A stretch of DNA of 64,000 bases from Psettodes erumei. Its lineage: Eukaryota > Chordata > Actinopteri > Pleuronectiformes > Psettodidae. This document shows positions 38,252-50,379 of this stretch, in pieces. The notes beneath the pieces were generated by a model. The model worked only from the letters and a program-made list of their open reading frames with translations. It did not search any database and was not told the DNA's origin. The translations under genes and the position numbers were made by a program. Numbering within the stretch: position 1 is the stretch's first letter; every line of letters starts with the position of its first letter. The stretch lies in the NCBI GenBank assembly GCA_016785225.1, contig JAFBJZ010000429.1, forward strand, positions 682,001 to 746,000, read 5' to 3'.

Positions 38252-41200
38252 ATGGCATCTAAAGGGGCTAAAGAGACCATCGTCAGCAAGCTGGGCTTTA
38301 AATCCAGCAGCAGCTCCGCCGCCAAGGCCGAGGTGGAGCTGGATAAAACCAGGAGGGAGAACGCTCACCTGAGGAGAAAGATTGATGAACTGGCCAAACG
38401 GCACATCAAACCACCTGACTCAGACAAAAGCAAGCTGCTGGAGGTGAGGGAATCGTTGTTGGGCTTGTTTGGTTGGTTGCAATTAGGAATTTCATCATTT
38501 CCTTTATGTTTTGTTTTTTTTCAATATTTATTTGTTGTCCTGCGTTGATCATGTCAGAGGATTATTTCCCTTGAGACGCTGCGGGAGAGAAACAATCAGC
38601 AGCTTCTGGTTAAAGAACAGGAACTAGAAACTTTGAGACAGCAGCTGTCAGCCAGAGGAGGGGAGGTATGTACACATGACACATCTATGCAGAAATACTG
38701 TATATGATTGAAAGACCTGTACCCATGCAAACGTCCTCTGTCAACATGGACACACCCCAAGTAGTTTTCTTCCTTGTGGGGAGACAGACCCACAGCATAC
38801 TCTTCAACTAGTGAAGATTTGTTGCACTCTTGGCATTGTGTTGGTGACATATGTATTGCCAGCAGCAACACAACTGTATGCAGTGCACTTGATATTTATA
38901 AACCAAATATCTTTCTCTGTAGGAGGACTTTGCGTGTATAAGCAGTCATGACTTGTTACTGTCCATGACACTGCTGAAGAAATTGATGCTGTTTATTTGA
39001 AGTTGTTGCTTAAATGCCGAAAATCTCTTTTTTAGTTTGGTAGAAATAATATTCTACTTTCAGCTAAATCAGAATGGCCTCACAATAAAACTTGAAGAGG
39101 CCTGCTGGTAAATGGAATATTAGCATTTGTTTTTCTGAGACTTTTTGAATGTTTAATATGGTTTAATCACACTTGCCTCCTCCTCATTAATTTTCATCAA
39201 CACAAGTGCTAAAAACCATAGCCACTCTGTTGCAAGGCCAGCAGATTTTCAGCCATGTTACTTCATTTGCACGGGATAATTGATTGGGAAAGAGCAAACA
39301 TAATTTTGGCAAACTGTCTTCTGCTTAAATGTAATCACGTTGACACGGCTGTAGCGAATGCGAGTCAAGTTGTCGTTTCTTTTGTATTTTAGGTGGTAGC
39401 GTCGCTGCAGGCCCAGCTGGAGCAGCGGAGGAAGGAGGCAGAGCAGAGAGACATGTTGTTCCAGAACTTGTCACAGGAGACCCAGAACCTGAAAAACAAC
39501 CTGGCTACTGTTTCCGCCCGGTGCCAGTCCCTGGAAACACAGGTGCCGGTAGGCTGACTAATTTATAGTATATGGCCTCCATACTTGTCTAAATGTTGTC
39601 ATTAGTAGGGAAAGTTTTCTTCTCCTCCAAATAACCAGTTATTGGGAAGCTGTACTCTTCTAGTGATGTAATTGGCTTTGAAAATGAGTCTAACAAAATT
39701 TGCTGGTACAGGTTGTGAAAAAACATTACCTGTTCTGAAATGGATAATTAAAGTACTTAATCACTGATATCTTTCAGTTATTAATGAGTAGCCCAAGGGA
39801 TATTAGAAATTTTTTTTATTACAGACTGTGAGGAAGTAAATGTGAAGAAATAGGGAACAGGCAAGATGAGGATTTTAGAAATCTTACCTTTTTTTTGTCA
39901 GAAATCAGTGATTAACAGATCCTGCCACAGCTTTCTGGCCTCTGCCTTCCACTCTAATATCCTCCATCTCTGAGAATTTCTTTTTTTCTTATTTGTAGTA
40001 CTGATGCGGTAGACATTTTTGTTGAATTATGATGTTTATGACAAATCAAATTCCATTTCACAGTGATTGATGGATTTTAGTTCCTGCAGCACTAGAGTCA
40101 GACTGACAGAAATGTGCTTTAAAGGAACAAGTAAAGGGAAAACTTCATTGAAATTGTAGTGATATTTGCCTCTGGCCGGGTTCTTGAATAGCTGTGGCTC
40201 CTGTTTAAACCTGTCGTTCTTACACCTAAGATTTATATATGACGTTCATTTTAACACGTTTTTGTACATTGCACAGATTTGTTTTCAGTGACGTAAGGCA
40301 GGAAAGAACAGTTTGGAAATGCAGATGCTCATGTTCCTTTGTCCACTAGGTGGCAGTGTGTGACCTCTGAATTATTTTCTCATGGGCGTCTCCTTTTATG
40401 AGAGCTAAAGACACACATATCAAAAGCACAACTGATGGTCATGCTGATGCCTGATGCTTTAAACCCAACAGGGCCTCACTGCACTCTTAGAGAGCATTCA
40501 CCGTGTTCCTAAAGAAGCTTAGAGGCTGCAATCACGACTGCTGAAGAGACATTCATGGATGAAAAATACATGTTTTGGGGCCCATCATCAGCTCAAATCA
40601 AGATAATTCAAACAGCAAAAAAAACCTACACTACATCATTTTTAATTGTGAGGACTCTTGTTACAAGACTTCTCGCATCAAACTACATATTTCTAAATGC
40701 ACAAAACAAATATTATCAAAATTCTTATGTTATACTTCCCCCTGTGGTTCAATTGCCATTTCTATCAAGGTGAAAGCAAAATGAATCAGTCTGAAGAAAG
40801 AAAAATGGAGATCTTTAGGACACAGATACAGTGTATTTAAAGTTTTTTGTTTTTTTTCTTTACTCGTAAAGGTCATCCAGGATGCTGGCTATGCCATGTA
40901 TGAATTTAAATGTTTGCAGATTGTTTTCATAACTCCTGCTTTGGTTTTCAAATCAGTGCTTTTGAACTCAAGGTTGCAAAGAATTTAAATTCAGAGTAAG
41001 TACATAAATGGATAGGACTATTTATTATATACTTGCAGTCACATTGTCCTTTTTGATATCAGTGTCTCTCAGCTCCCCTCGCGTGGGTTTCCGTATCTTT
41101 ATGTCTACATGGTCATTTTCCAGGAACGCTCTCAACTTTCCAAGCCCTCAGCTTAGCTTCTTTCGCATTACAAGAAATAATCTGACCAGCAGCCCCTGAC

Positions 41201-44200
41201 CTCAACCTTTCCCTCGGTCCACCTGGATTCACAAAAGCTATTTGTCGGCTTAGATTATGGGACGTCCCTTTAAATCCATCTGGGAAAAAGTTGACGAGCT
41301 CATGATGCTTTTCTGAAAGTGTAAGAGAGCTCACAGAGCCTTAGCACAGAGATGATCATTTAGATGCCTAATGTTGCAGCAATACTATGAGGGGTTTCCT
41401 TGAGCTTAGGCCTTGGGGGGGGATCAGACATCTAGAGCTCAGGGTCAGGGTGATAGAATTATGAGATGACTGACTGTCTTCTAGGAATGGATCTTGAGGA
41501 ATGTCCCTAGCGTTGGTGGCCTCAGTGATATGGCCCAGTCTGAAAATAATACAGCCAAGATTGATCATTTGCACCAGTGTTTTTCTTGCTTGATTTAAAA
41601 ACAGACATTTAATAATTCAAACCAGCAAACCCACTAGTGTTTTTAAACCTGTGCCAAACCTACTGTTTTTAGTGTCTGCTGAGATTTTTCAAGGAAAACT
41701 GGTGGTAAACGACAGACACAAACAACATGAAGAACTGTCTGTCTGTAAATTTACTTAACCAGAATTACTTTTCTCTATATATGTAGAATAACAGTAGGTG
41801 TAACAAAAGATCAACATTTGCCATCTGTATACTTATTTGATCTTGTAGATGTTTTTGCAGTGGAAAGAAAATATTTATGACAGGTAGATAGAAAGTGCAG
41901 TGGAGCTGATGCCAACAAATATCAGACTTGGGTTTATTTCAAAAATGTTTTTCCTCTCACCAGAATGGACAGGCACCTCCTGCAGACTTGGCAATGGTAC
42001 AAGATCAACTGAGAGACGTGAGTTTTGTCAATGATTCACTCTGTGTGCCCATTGGTAATTTGAGTAAACACTTCCATTCTGAAAGATGTCTGTGTACTAT
42101 TGCTTTGTAGCAGAAATATCTCACCCATTGACATATATTTTATATTTTACAAGCTTCTGAATGTGCCTGTTATCTACAGTAACAAAAAGATTGGCTTTCC
42201 TTGAGTGTCCGTGAATTGAACCACTCAAACTTACAAATATGACATACAGTGTGACAGTGTAGCATGTGTGCATTTCACCACCAGGCTCTTGAGAAGAACC
42301 AGCAGTGGCTGGTGTATGACCAGCAGAGAGAGGCCTACGTCCAGTCTGTCCTCACTCGTACGAAGGAGCTGGAGCAGCAGCTGGCCCAGGCAACGCAGCA
42401 ACAAACCAAACCGGAGCCTGGTTCTTCAGACGGTGAGAAACACTACGTACTACAATTCAGCGCTGAGAACACGACATGTTAAACTTGATCAAAAGCAGCT
42501 CAACGATCTATCCTTTACAATGTAACACCACTACTGTGTTTGTATATTTTGTGCTTTGAGATTTGTTAAAATTATGCATTTTGAACATTAAAAGATGACA
42601 GAAGAGAAAAGATTACACTATGATAATCCTGGGATTTAAATTATTAGCAAAAACTGTCAAGGCTATGACATTTAAATGGCAATCCCATATAAAAATGGGT
42701 GCTTTGAGTCAGTAAGTGTACATTTGGTTGCAACAAAAGCCTTAAATTAGCTTCTTCATGTGCGTGCTAACACTTAATGTCACACCTTCTGCCAACTCAG
42801 CAGGTCCAGAAAAGGATGCTCAACTGAAGAGCCAATATGATCAGCTGCTTTTAGGGACACAAAAAGACCTTCAGTGCCAAAAAGATGAGGTCACCAGAAC
42901 ACATCATGAGCTCAATGTGCAGAGGGAACAGGTAAATGAATGAAATTAAATGCAATAGGATTTCACTTAATGTCAATTTGATTATTATTATTTATTAGTT
43001 ATTTTTCAGGTCTAAGCATTCTTGATTTATCCCTAATTAATTACACTTTCTACTATTACACTGCTCTTATACTTCTTGATAAAAAGCATATACCGTTGTG
43101 ACATATATGTTTTCCTTTGGCTCTGCAGACCTTGAAAGCTCAGGCTGAGCTGCAGTCTCAGAAGGAGCAGGTCACCAGTCTCCAGGAGGAGATGTTAGTG
43201 CTCCAGAGGAGGTACGAGGACAAGTGCAGCGAGCTGTCGTCCTTTCTGAGGAGGTATGAAGAAAAGAGCAAAGCGATGGAAGAGGCCAAGATGCAGCTTC
43301 AGGCCGAGCGACTTAGCAACAGGTAGGAAAAACAGCTCTGGTTGTAGAGTTCAAATAAAGGTGAACAGGTAAAGTACAAAGAGATTGTACACTACAAACC
43401 CAGGATATGAAAAGGCAGGACCATTATCTTAAAAATACCCCTTCTTTATCAGTTTGAATTTCTTAAATTCTCACTTGATCCACAAGCCGTGCCAACAGTT
43501 AAGTATTTAACTGACCTTGGATTTGTGGCAGACTTTGTGAATGTGCTAAGTTAGACCAAGAGATGGCCCTTGGATCTGAATCAAGGGTAGGACCCTTGAC
43601 CACTGGGAGAATTTCAGGTATATAAAATGCATGAATGCATATCAGTGTGAAATACCAGGGGTGACCCAATGCACGAATGGTTAAAGCCCACACCACATGG
43701 GTTTATCTCCTGAACAGCAGGCACCCGGTTCTGTTCTCGGCCGGCTGCAGACGCTCCGGGTAAAATTTTAATTTTGGGGAAATGTTCAGCCTTGGCGGAT
43801 TTCTGCACTTGCCGAGTGCTTGCTCTTACTGAATATTTATTTGGATGACACAAACATGACATCCAGACATGCAGTGTGCGAGGAGAGGAAGGTGTCATCT
43901 GAGCGGGCTGACAGGATGAGAGGGGAACTGGAAAATATGGACGTCAGACTGGAGGAGGAGAGGAAGAGATCTGCTGAACTTCTACTGCAGGTAACGCTCA
44001 CACTGTCACTGTTCCCTGTAGGCATTCCCCACTAATGTGTTTGTTTATGAAACTTGCACTCTTGGTACATGAAAGGCAGCCTGCATTTAAAGGATTGTAA
44101 ATTTAATATCATATAGTATATCTACTGATAATTTGGCATTCACAGGTAAATATGCTGCAGAAGTCTCTTCTGAGCCAGAATGAAGAACAGAGGAGAATTG

Positions 44201-44968
44201 CAGCACTGGAGCAGCAGGTAACGCTTTGCGTGCATCCTTTTTGTTTTGTGGATTGTCAGTTCCAAGTCAACCATGCGATTATAGCAATTATAGATTACAC
44301 ATTTTGAACCTTCCTTCCCAGTTATGATGGGAGTTGGCACGGCCTCGTTATGTTGTTTTTACTAAGCACACGCAGTTTTAACGATTTGAAGTGGCTGTTA
44401 TCTCTTAAAAGTACGGAAATCCACACCAATCCTACTTGTGCAATTCAAGTACGATGAGTTGTTGACTCTCTTCTTCTGTTATTCTTGCACCTCCTAAGAT
44501 CCAACTCTCTGCCAAGGACTTTGAGAATGAAAAGATTGATCGTCAGAGCATGCAGCACCAGCTACATAAGGTGCTGAAGGAGCTTCGCAAAGCTCGTGAT
44601 CAGATTGCTAAACTGGAGTCAGTAAGTGTTTCTGGACATGTTCCACCTTTTAATTCTTTGGGAAATTGAAAACACAGTTTACTTTGTTTGACCTCTACTT
44701 TGAAAACAAAGGTCTGACCTTATTGCGCTGATGGACAAATGTAACGTCATGTTTTCTATTTCAGAAACAGCCAAACGCACGTTTCTCAGAGCCCAGCTCC
44801 TACAACCAGCTCGAGTTTCAGCGTCTTACTATCGATGATCCTACTTCACCATCTAAAATCACCAACCTCTTGGATGAAAGTTTCTTAGAGTGCCCCAAGT
44901 GTCGGGCCCCCTATCCCACCAGCCGCCACAGGGAGCTCCTGACACACATTGACTACTGCTTAGCCTAA
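38252..44968 (+). CDS. cep55: centrosomal protein of 55 kDa, Cep55 (11 coding exons, about 499 aa)
   Basis: Coding exons: 38,252-38,443; 38,558-38,665; 39,393-39,542; 41,964-42,017; 42,285-42,432; 42,801-42,931; 43,129-43,322; 43,867-43,990; 44,146-44,217; 44,499-44,621; 44,765-44,968. All phases join, giving 1,500 bp against 464 residues for human. Cep55 is a coiled-coil dimer recruited to the midbody by MKLP1/PLK1 control; it brings ALIX and TSG101, hence ESCRT-III, to the abscission site. The ESCRT/ALIX-binding hinge is recognisable by ALEKNQQWLVYDQQRE, nearly identical to human. Further diagnostic blocks are EEERKRSAELLLQ and FENEKIDRQSMQHQLHKVL. The C-terminus has the zinc finger ECPKCRAPYP...H...H...C of the family. 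The start ATG is the first in the exon and matches the family's N-terminus (MASKGAKETIVSKLG). Exon 3 of this list has a tandem donor that could add Val-Pro. Confidence 0.95.
40343..40356 (+). promoter_or_regulatory. CTCF-type site in the large cep55 intron
   Basis: The sequence CCACTAGGTGGCAG fits the core CTCF consensus (CCAC/G-N-AGGTGGCAG) at every fixed position. It lies in the 2.4 kb intron between the third and fourth coding exons. Binding is not shown by sequence alone. Confidence 0.55.
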
Positions 44969-46799
44969 AGTCAAACAGAGTCCAGATCAGTGGTTCCCAG
45001 CCTGGGTGTTGGGATGTTAAAACATTTATGCTATGTGCAGTTTTTCTTTTTACCACAGATCTTTAAAGAAAATTCATATAATTGGTTGCAGGGGCACGAT
45101 TTAGTAAACCTGGTCATAAAGCTGTTGACGTTGATTAACTCAAAGATGTTGCTGTCCCACCTCGAGCTTAAGGCAAATAGTTAGGGAACCACTGGACTGG
45201 ATCATCAATTCAGTATCTTTTGGGGAGATCTGAAAGCCCTGAACAAGCAGTTTTACACTTGATTTGTTCCAATTTGGAAAAACAAAAGTGATTCCACAAA
45301 GCAGCAACAAAGGTGAGGCTACTCACATGGTTCTTACATGGCCATGATTTCCAAAAACATGACTAAACTGCAAAGTTGCTGAGCCCTCAGGCAACATAAC
45401 TCCTGCTGCCGAAAAATGAGACACCGGTATGTCCCGATCAGGATAGTGCACACAGTTAACTTTTAAAATAAACAAAAGATGGATCATCACTCCATTCAGT
45501 ATTCAAATGGTTTGTTGGCCTGGGGATTTATTAAGACAGGTGGATTACTTCAATTCTCACTAAAAACAAGTGTTTTATGTAAAAGGGAATCAAGGGGCAT
45601 TCTCAACATGCTGCATGTTTTGTCACCTTAAAAGTATGACATATGGCCTTTGAAGATTGATCCAATCATGTTCTTCCCATGTGTTTATTTCCAGGTGTGT
45701 TCCCTTCCTGTATTTTCAGTTTTGTTTTTTATGAAGCTCTTAGTGAATTCTGACTTTTTATCTCTTGAGTGTATTTGATCAAATTATTTATTCTTGGGTT
45801 GTTTTTAAAAGTGAGCTACTGTTTTTTTTAGGGAATGAAAGCTTTTATTTTTCCTTAAGATAAATGATATTGTGTTTTTCTGTACAATGTTTTACATGTT
45901 ATGACCTTTTGCGTATTATCATGGGATGCAAGTCTCTTTTGTAAAAAAGTTTACAAACCTGCCTGTGTTCCAGTGATAACCAGCTGTGAACACACTGTTC
46001 TTCCACTCCTAGTTTAAGTAACATTTTCCTCAGCATGTATAATATTTGCAATGTTTGAGGAATTAGAAATCTGGAAATCACCCATAAGCAGCAATGGTTA
46101 TTTGCCATGTCACAGTAATAAGCTGATGGACAATATATTCTCTGTGTTTCAGCTTTTTATGTTTTCATCTACATCATCGTCATAAATGTGGACTAAAAAA
46201 TCCATCTAATGTCTGCCAGGTTTTGCCTATTATATCCCCAGTGTTGTGCTCCAGGACAAAGTGTGTTGCACACAGGAGCTGAATTGTGCGATCAACAACT
46301 TTCCCTAACCCCAACCACATAGTTTGATTTGCCCAAACTTAACAGAGCTTAAACAAACTGCATGAGGCAACGTAATTGTCCCCACGGTGCCAGGTTGTTT
46401 TGTGTATTCTCTCCTGTTCGAGTGAAGCTGGCCTCCATCTCCACCCTGACTTTTCAAGCCTGCAGCCCTGTGAGGCTGGAATAAGATTGCATGAGTTAAT
46501 TCCTTGTACTAAACTATTTAAGGCAGGGGATTAGAGAAGGTCCTCTTGGTAGGGGAAAAGGAGTTAAGGTGCCTTTATTCCTGCTGCCATGGCAATGTGA
46601 CTTAAGACAGATGGCCACTGCTGTACTGTCAGAGAGTTGTTTTAACTTCGACCATGTGTCTTTTAAAAGAATGTGATCCAAGACTTGCATTGTTTTGACC
46701 TACCTTTGTCCAATATTTAAAAGTCATCTTTGCTTTTCTTCCAATCATGTGCTCCAAAGTTGTTGTTTTTACGATGAACTGTACTGTACAAAAATGTGC
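44969..46799 (+). other. cep55: 3' UTR of cep55 (inferred)
   Basis: No further open frame has coding character. The segment is T-rich and ends at a good poly(A) signal. Confidence 0.45.
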
Positions 46800-46805
46800 A
46801 ATAAA
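46800..46805 (+). promoter_or_regulatory. cep55: poly(A) signal of cep55
   Basis: AATAAA followed by GT/T-rich sequence marks the likely 3' end, giving a 3' UTR of about 1.85 kb from the stop at 44,968. An earlier AATAAA near 45,468 could give a short form. Confidence 0.5.
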
Positions 46806-46829
46806 GATGTAAATCTCCTTCCAGTGCAG

Positions 46830-48290
46830 AAGTCCTGTGTAATTTATGTCACATCGCATTTTGAGGTTAAAGATGTTTACAACTTTTGCTCATTTATTAG
46901 ACTGAAACAGAGATTACATTTAAAATGTTTTATGTTGGGCCTTAACTTGTGTAATATAACTTAATACAATGCATAACCTTTGCTTGTCTGCTTTTAAACC
47001 AATATTTAAAATATGGCTTTTCGTGGCACTTACTTTAAGTGATCTACAGTGAAAAAGTGATGGCTAAGATAAAGATTGATGATGCTGCGCTTGCTGTGTC
47101 TTGACTTTGTTTTGTTTACTTAACTGTGCTTTGATACTAAAAGGATCAGGCATCAGCGGGTGTTCTCCATTCATCATCCCAGCTGATGTAACACATTCTG
47201 ATGTTCCAATCAAGGATTCATTTTAGCTTAATCTAGAAAGTAACAAGGTAGTCATGTAGAAAACATGTTGTCAGTCTCTGTAATCTTATATGACAATCAG
47301 GTATAGAAAAACAAGTGTCTCCAGCGACACTATCAGCTTGAGGTTGTACTCAGATATGGTGATGCTTTGAGCTTAATACTAATGTTGGCGTTCTTACAGT
47401 ACGTGTCCAGCTGTGTTTACCACATTCATCAATTTCATTTAGTCTGTTAGCATCCTAATATTTTGGGTTGGTCAATGCGATGGAGGAGGTGATTTGTCCC
47501 TTACAACCTTGATTTATCTATGTAAATAGTTCCAACCCCAGCCCCCCAAATTTTTGAGTTGGTTTTTGACAGAGGCTCAGTCGTGGTGTAGTTAGCTATT
47601 GCCTTGAACCTCATCTCACAAATTTGTCTCTGGTTGATTAAGCCTTTTTCCGCAATTATAAAAGATATAAAAGCAAAACATATTTGCAATTTAGAAATAC
47701 AGATATATATATATATTTCAAGGCCATCAAAAATTGAATGAGCCAACACAGTATGAATGTTTTATTTCAAAAACTGGACCAAGAAGTATACATCATACAA
47801 TCAAGAATCGACCAAACTACTATGACTATATAGCACATGACTTAATATGTATGTATTAAGGCTTATTAACAATATATACTTGTTGTACTACTAGCGATGG
47901 TGCAACCCTTCAATTTAAAAGTAAGGCCAGGGACTTCTGAACCTGTTTTTTGTTGTAAACATGGTGAGAGTTCAACTCAACTTAAAAGTGATTTTTATAT
48001 CTGATTTTTTTTTGTGTCACATTGGTCAAAAGTTGTTCTTCTGTGATCTGATATGTCTAGTTTTCTCACTGGAACCAGAGAGCAAGTTCCACTCGTTTCC
48101 CTGAGAAAGGTTGTTTCACACTACACTTCTATACAAGAAACTCAAAAATGTGATAGACGTTGAGGATGATACTAAACTGTTACTGTCACTGTACCTCTAT
48201 TATGAATTAGGGAAAGAAAAGCATCAACAGGCATCTTTCCTTTTCATTTAAAGTATAGTCATTTAACTTTGAAAGTTTCTAGTTTGTCAT
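46830..48290. other. intergenic DNA between convergent cep55 and rbp4
   Basis: About 1.5 kb of AT-rich sequence with a short (AT)n run near 47,703-47,716. No coding trace is seen. FFAR4, found at this position in human, is not here: no seven-helix receptor-like frame exists on either strand. Confidence 0.6.
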
Positions 48291-48296
48291 TTTTTG

Positions 48297-48302
48297 TTTA
48301 TT
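48297..48302 (-). promoter_or_regulatory. rbp4: poly(A) signal of rbp4 (minus strand)
   Basis: Plus-strand TTTATT reads AATAAA on the minus strand, about 150 bases after the rbp4 stop codon. A further copy lies at 47,761-47,766. Confidence 0.45.
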
Positions 48303-48453
48303 TTTTAAGAATGGACTGCCTCCTATTTAGAGATACACAGAAACAGTAGAAGAGACTAAAAAGAGAAACTCTGTTGGGAGTGAGTCTAGGAGCAGCAGAG
48401 GGGCAGAAAGTCCCAGAGGTGGCTGCTTCAAAAAAAATAAAAACTAAATAGTG

Positions 48454-50065
48454 TCACTGTGGGTCAACAGATCCACTGTCCTGGCAGAAGCCTGTAGTGG
48501 AAAGGAGACAAACATTTTACTTTCTGAACAGAGCCCATCTTATCAGTCAATCAAGTTAGACAGTGACCACGTGGATTTTCCACTGCAGCTTAGTTTAGTC
48601 AATCATTCATTTGGTCTTTCATCTTATTGAATTACACTGACCTGACAAAAGGCATGGATCAATAAATTAACAAAATGAACGACTTAGTTGAATTCCACTC
48701 ACCATTGTGTGCAACACGTCTGTATTTTCCCAGCAAGCAGAGCTCCATCTTCTTCCGTGTGACAGTCACCTGGTCCTCTGGCCTCAGGCCGGTCGGGTGA
48801 CGGGAGAATATGAAGGAGTAGCTGTCCAAGCAGGTGCCATCCTCATCTAGTAGCCTGCATGAGTAGTGGATGGCGTAGTTATCATAGTCTGTGTCAATCA
48901 CCCAGTGGTCATCATCTGTGAACAAGAGGGAGTAAGAGGGAGGATTTAGGTGTTTTTTTCCTTTTACAAATGTGTTTCAACATCTTTCTTGGGCTGTAAA
49001 GATTGACTGAGTGATAAAACAAAAAAGTCAAAATAAGTGTGAAGTCAACAAAACATGCAAAATTAGAAAGTACATTTACTGTATTTACAGGAAAGCTTTT
49101 TCCACAAAATAAATAATATTGGTTCATTTCAAATTTAGGTGCATATGCCTTTAAATAATATTATTAAATAGACTTTACAGTCCTCAAGCCACAGCGCAGA
49201 TCAATATTATCAGCAAAATGTGAGTCAAAGACCCAATCATCATTTTATTCTGAAGGTCAACTATCCCTTCTGTAATATTATATATATATATTATATATCA
49301 GTTCCTCCCACCTGCCTGTGACAAAAGGTTATGCTAATGATAATAATACTGTTCAGACATTAGTTGCCTTGAATTATTTTTTTAGCCTAGTAATAAAAAA
49401 TATCAAGTCAAATTTTTAAGATAGGTCCTATTAGAGTTTGGGTGTAAATGTTCAAATTACTTCCAGTCTGTAGGTAGGATGAAACTCCCCAGTACTTCAT
49501 CCTGAACTTGGCAGGGTCAGGGGTCTCCTCAAAGCTGGCTACCATGTCAGCACACATTTCCCAGTTGCTGGAGGTCAAAGAGAGAGGATGACATTACAGA
49601 GTGGAGGGAGCATGCTGATAACCTTTGTTAGTAAAGACCAGAACTCACTTGAGGATGATGACTCTGCCCCGTGCAGTTGCAGTCATTTTGCCGTCCTCTT
49701 CGACAATAAACTGGGCCACAATGTTGTCAAGTAGGAACAAACCCTCTGGGTCTTTCTTTCCTACAGCATACCATGTCCCTGCATACTACAGGAGAGAAGT
49801 TCACATGTAAGTCTGCTTCATTCCTCACTATTTTTCACGAAAAGTTAAAGCACAAAATATTCCAAGTCAAAGAAGGGATACAGAAATGCAACAAACTTAA
49901 GCCTGGACTCTAATTATTCCTTTAAACACAAGTTATGTTTCTATCTCTCTTTGCCAAACTCACCCTGTTCCTGTCAAAGTTCTGCACGACCTGGATGTTG
50001 GCCACTTGGCAGTCCTGTGCCCAGGACAATGCCAGGAGACAGAGGGCTGCAATGTACCGCAGCAT
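48454..50065 (-). CDS. rbp4: retinol-binding protein 4, plasma (five coding exons, 198 aa)
   Basis: Minus-strand exons: 50,065-49,964; 49,785-49,649; 49,567-49,461; 48,915-48,703; 48,491-48,454 (stop TGA). Phases 0, 2, 1 and 1 join to 597 bp; human RBP4 has 201 residues. It is a secreted lipocalin that carries all-trans-retinol from liver, usually bound to transthyretin, to STRA6-bearing cells such as retinal pigment epithelium. Residues 1-16 form a signal peptide (MLRYIAALCLLALSWA). The lipocalin G-x-W motif is GTWYAVGKKDPEGLFL, followed by DDHWVIDTDYDNYA and YSCRLLDEDGTC. All six cysteines of the three disulfides are present (DC, MC, SC, TC, LC, FC). The tail GFCQDSGSVDPQ differs from the mammalian end. 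Orientation is divergent from pde6c, as in human. Confidence 0.97.
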
Positions 50066-50303
50066 TCTGCCTCAGAGGGAGGAAAAAGACCGAGAGTGAG
50101 GAACAAAGAGGTTTCACCTTTCAAGTCCTCATGTCCAGTAATGTGCTACAAACTAATTAGTCCAAAAAAGTTATGCATTTGATCAAAAAATTATTTGATT
50201 AATAGAAAAAAATCAAATCAAGTCAAACCAAATATCTTAAGCAAAACCAACAATAATTCACTGTATATATTCAGTAAAACATCTAAATTCCATTATTTCA
50301 TAC

Positions 50304-50345
50304 CTTGTTACCAAAAAGAGGTGGGCAGCTCACAGAGATCCTCTG
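50304..50345 (-). other. rbp4: non-coding first exon of rbp4
   Basis: About 25-30 bases downstream of the TATA box the transcript should begin. A good donor (AACAAG then GTATGA) ends this exon at 50,304. The next exon begins at 50,066, one base before the ATG, after a C/T-rich acceptor. Human RBP4 also has a non-coding first exon. Confidence 0.6.
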
Positions 50346-50366
50346 GTTTTCTGTTTGGTTTTGGCC

Positions 50367-50373
50367 TTTTATA
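50367..50373 (-). promoter_or_regulatory. rbp4: TATA box of rbp4
   Basis: TATAAAA (minus strand, context CTGTATAAAAGG) lies about 63 bases upstream of the end of the non-coding exon. It fits a strongly expressed liver gene. Confidence 0.65.
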
Positions 50374-50379
50374 CAGTTG

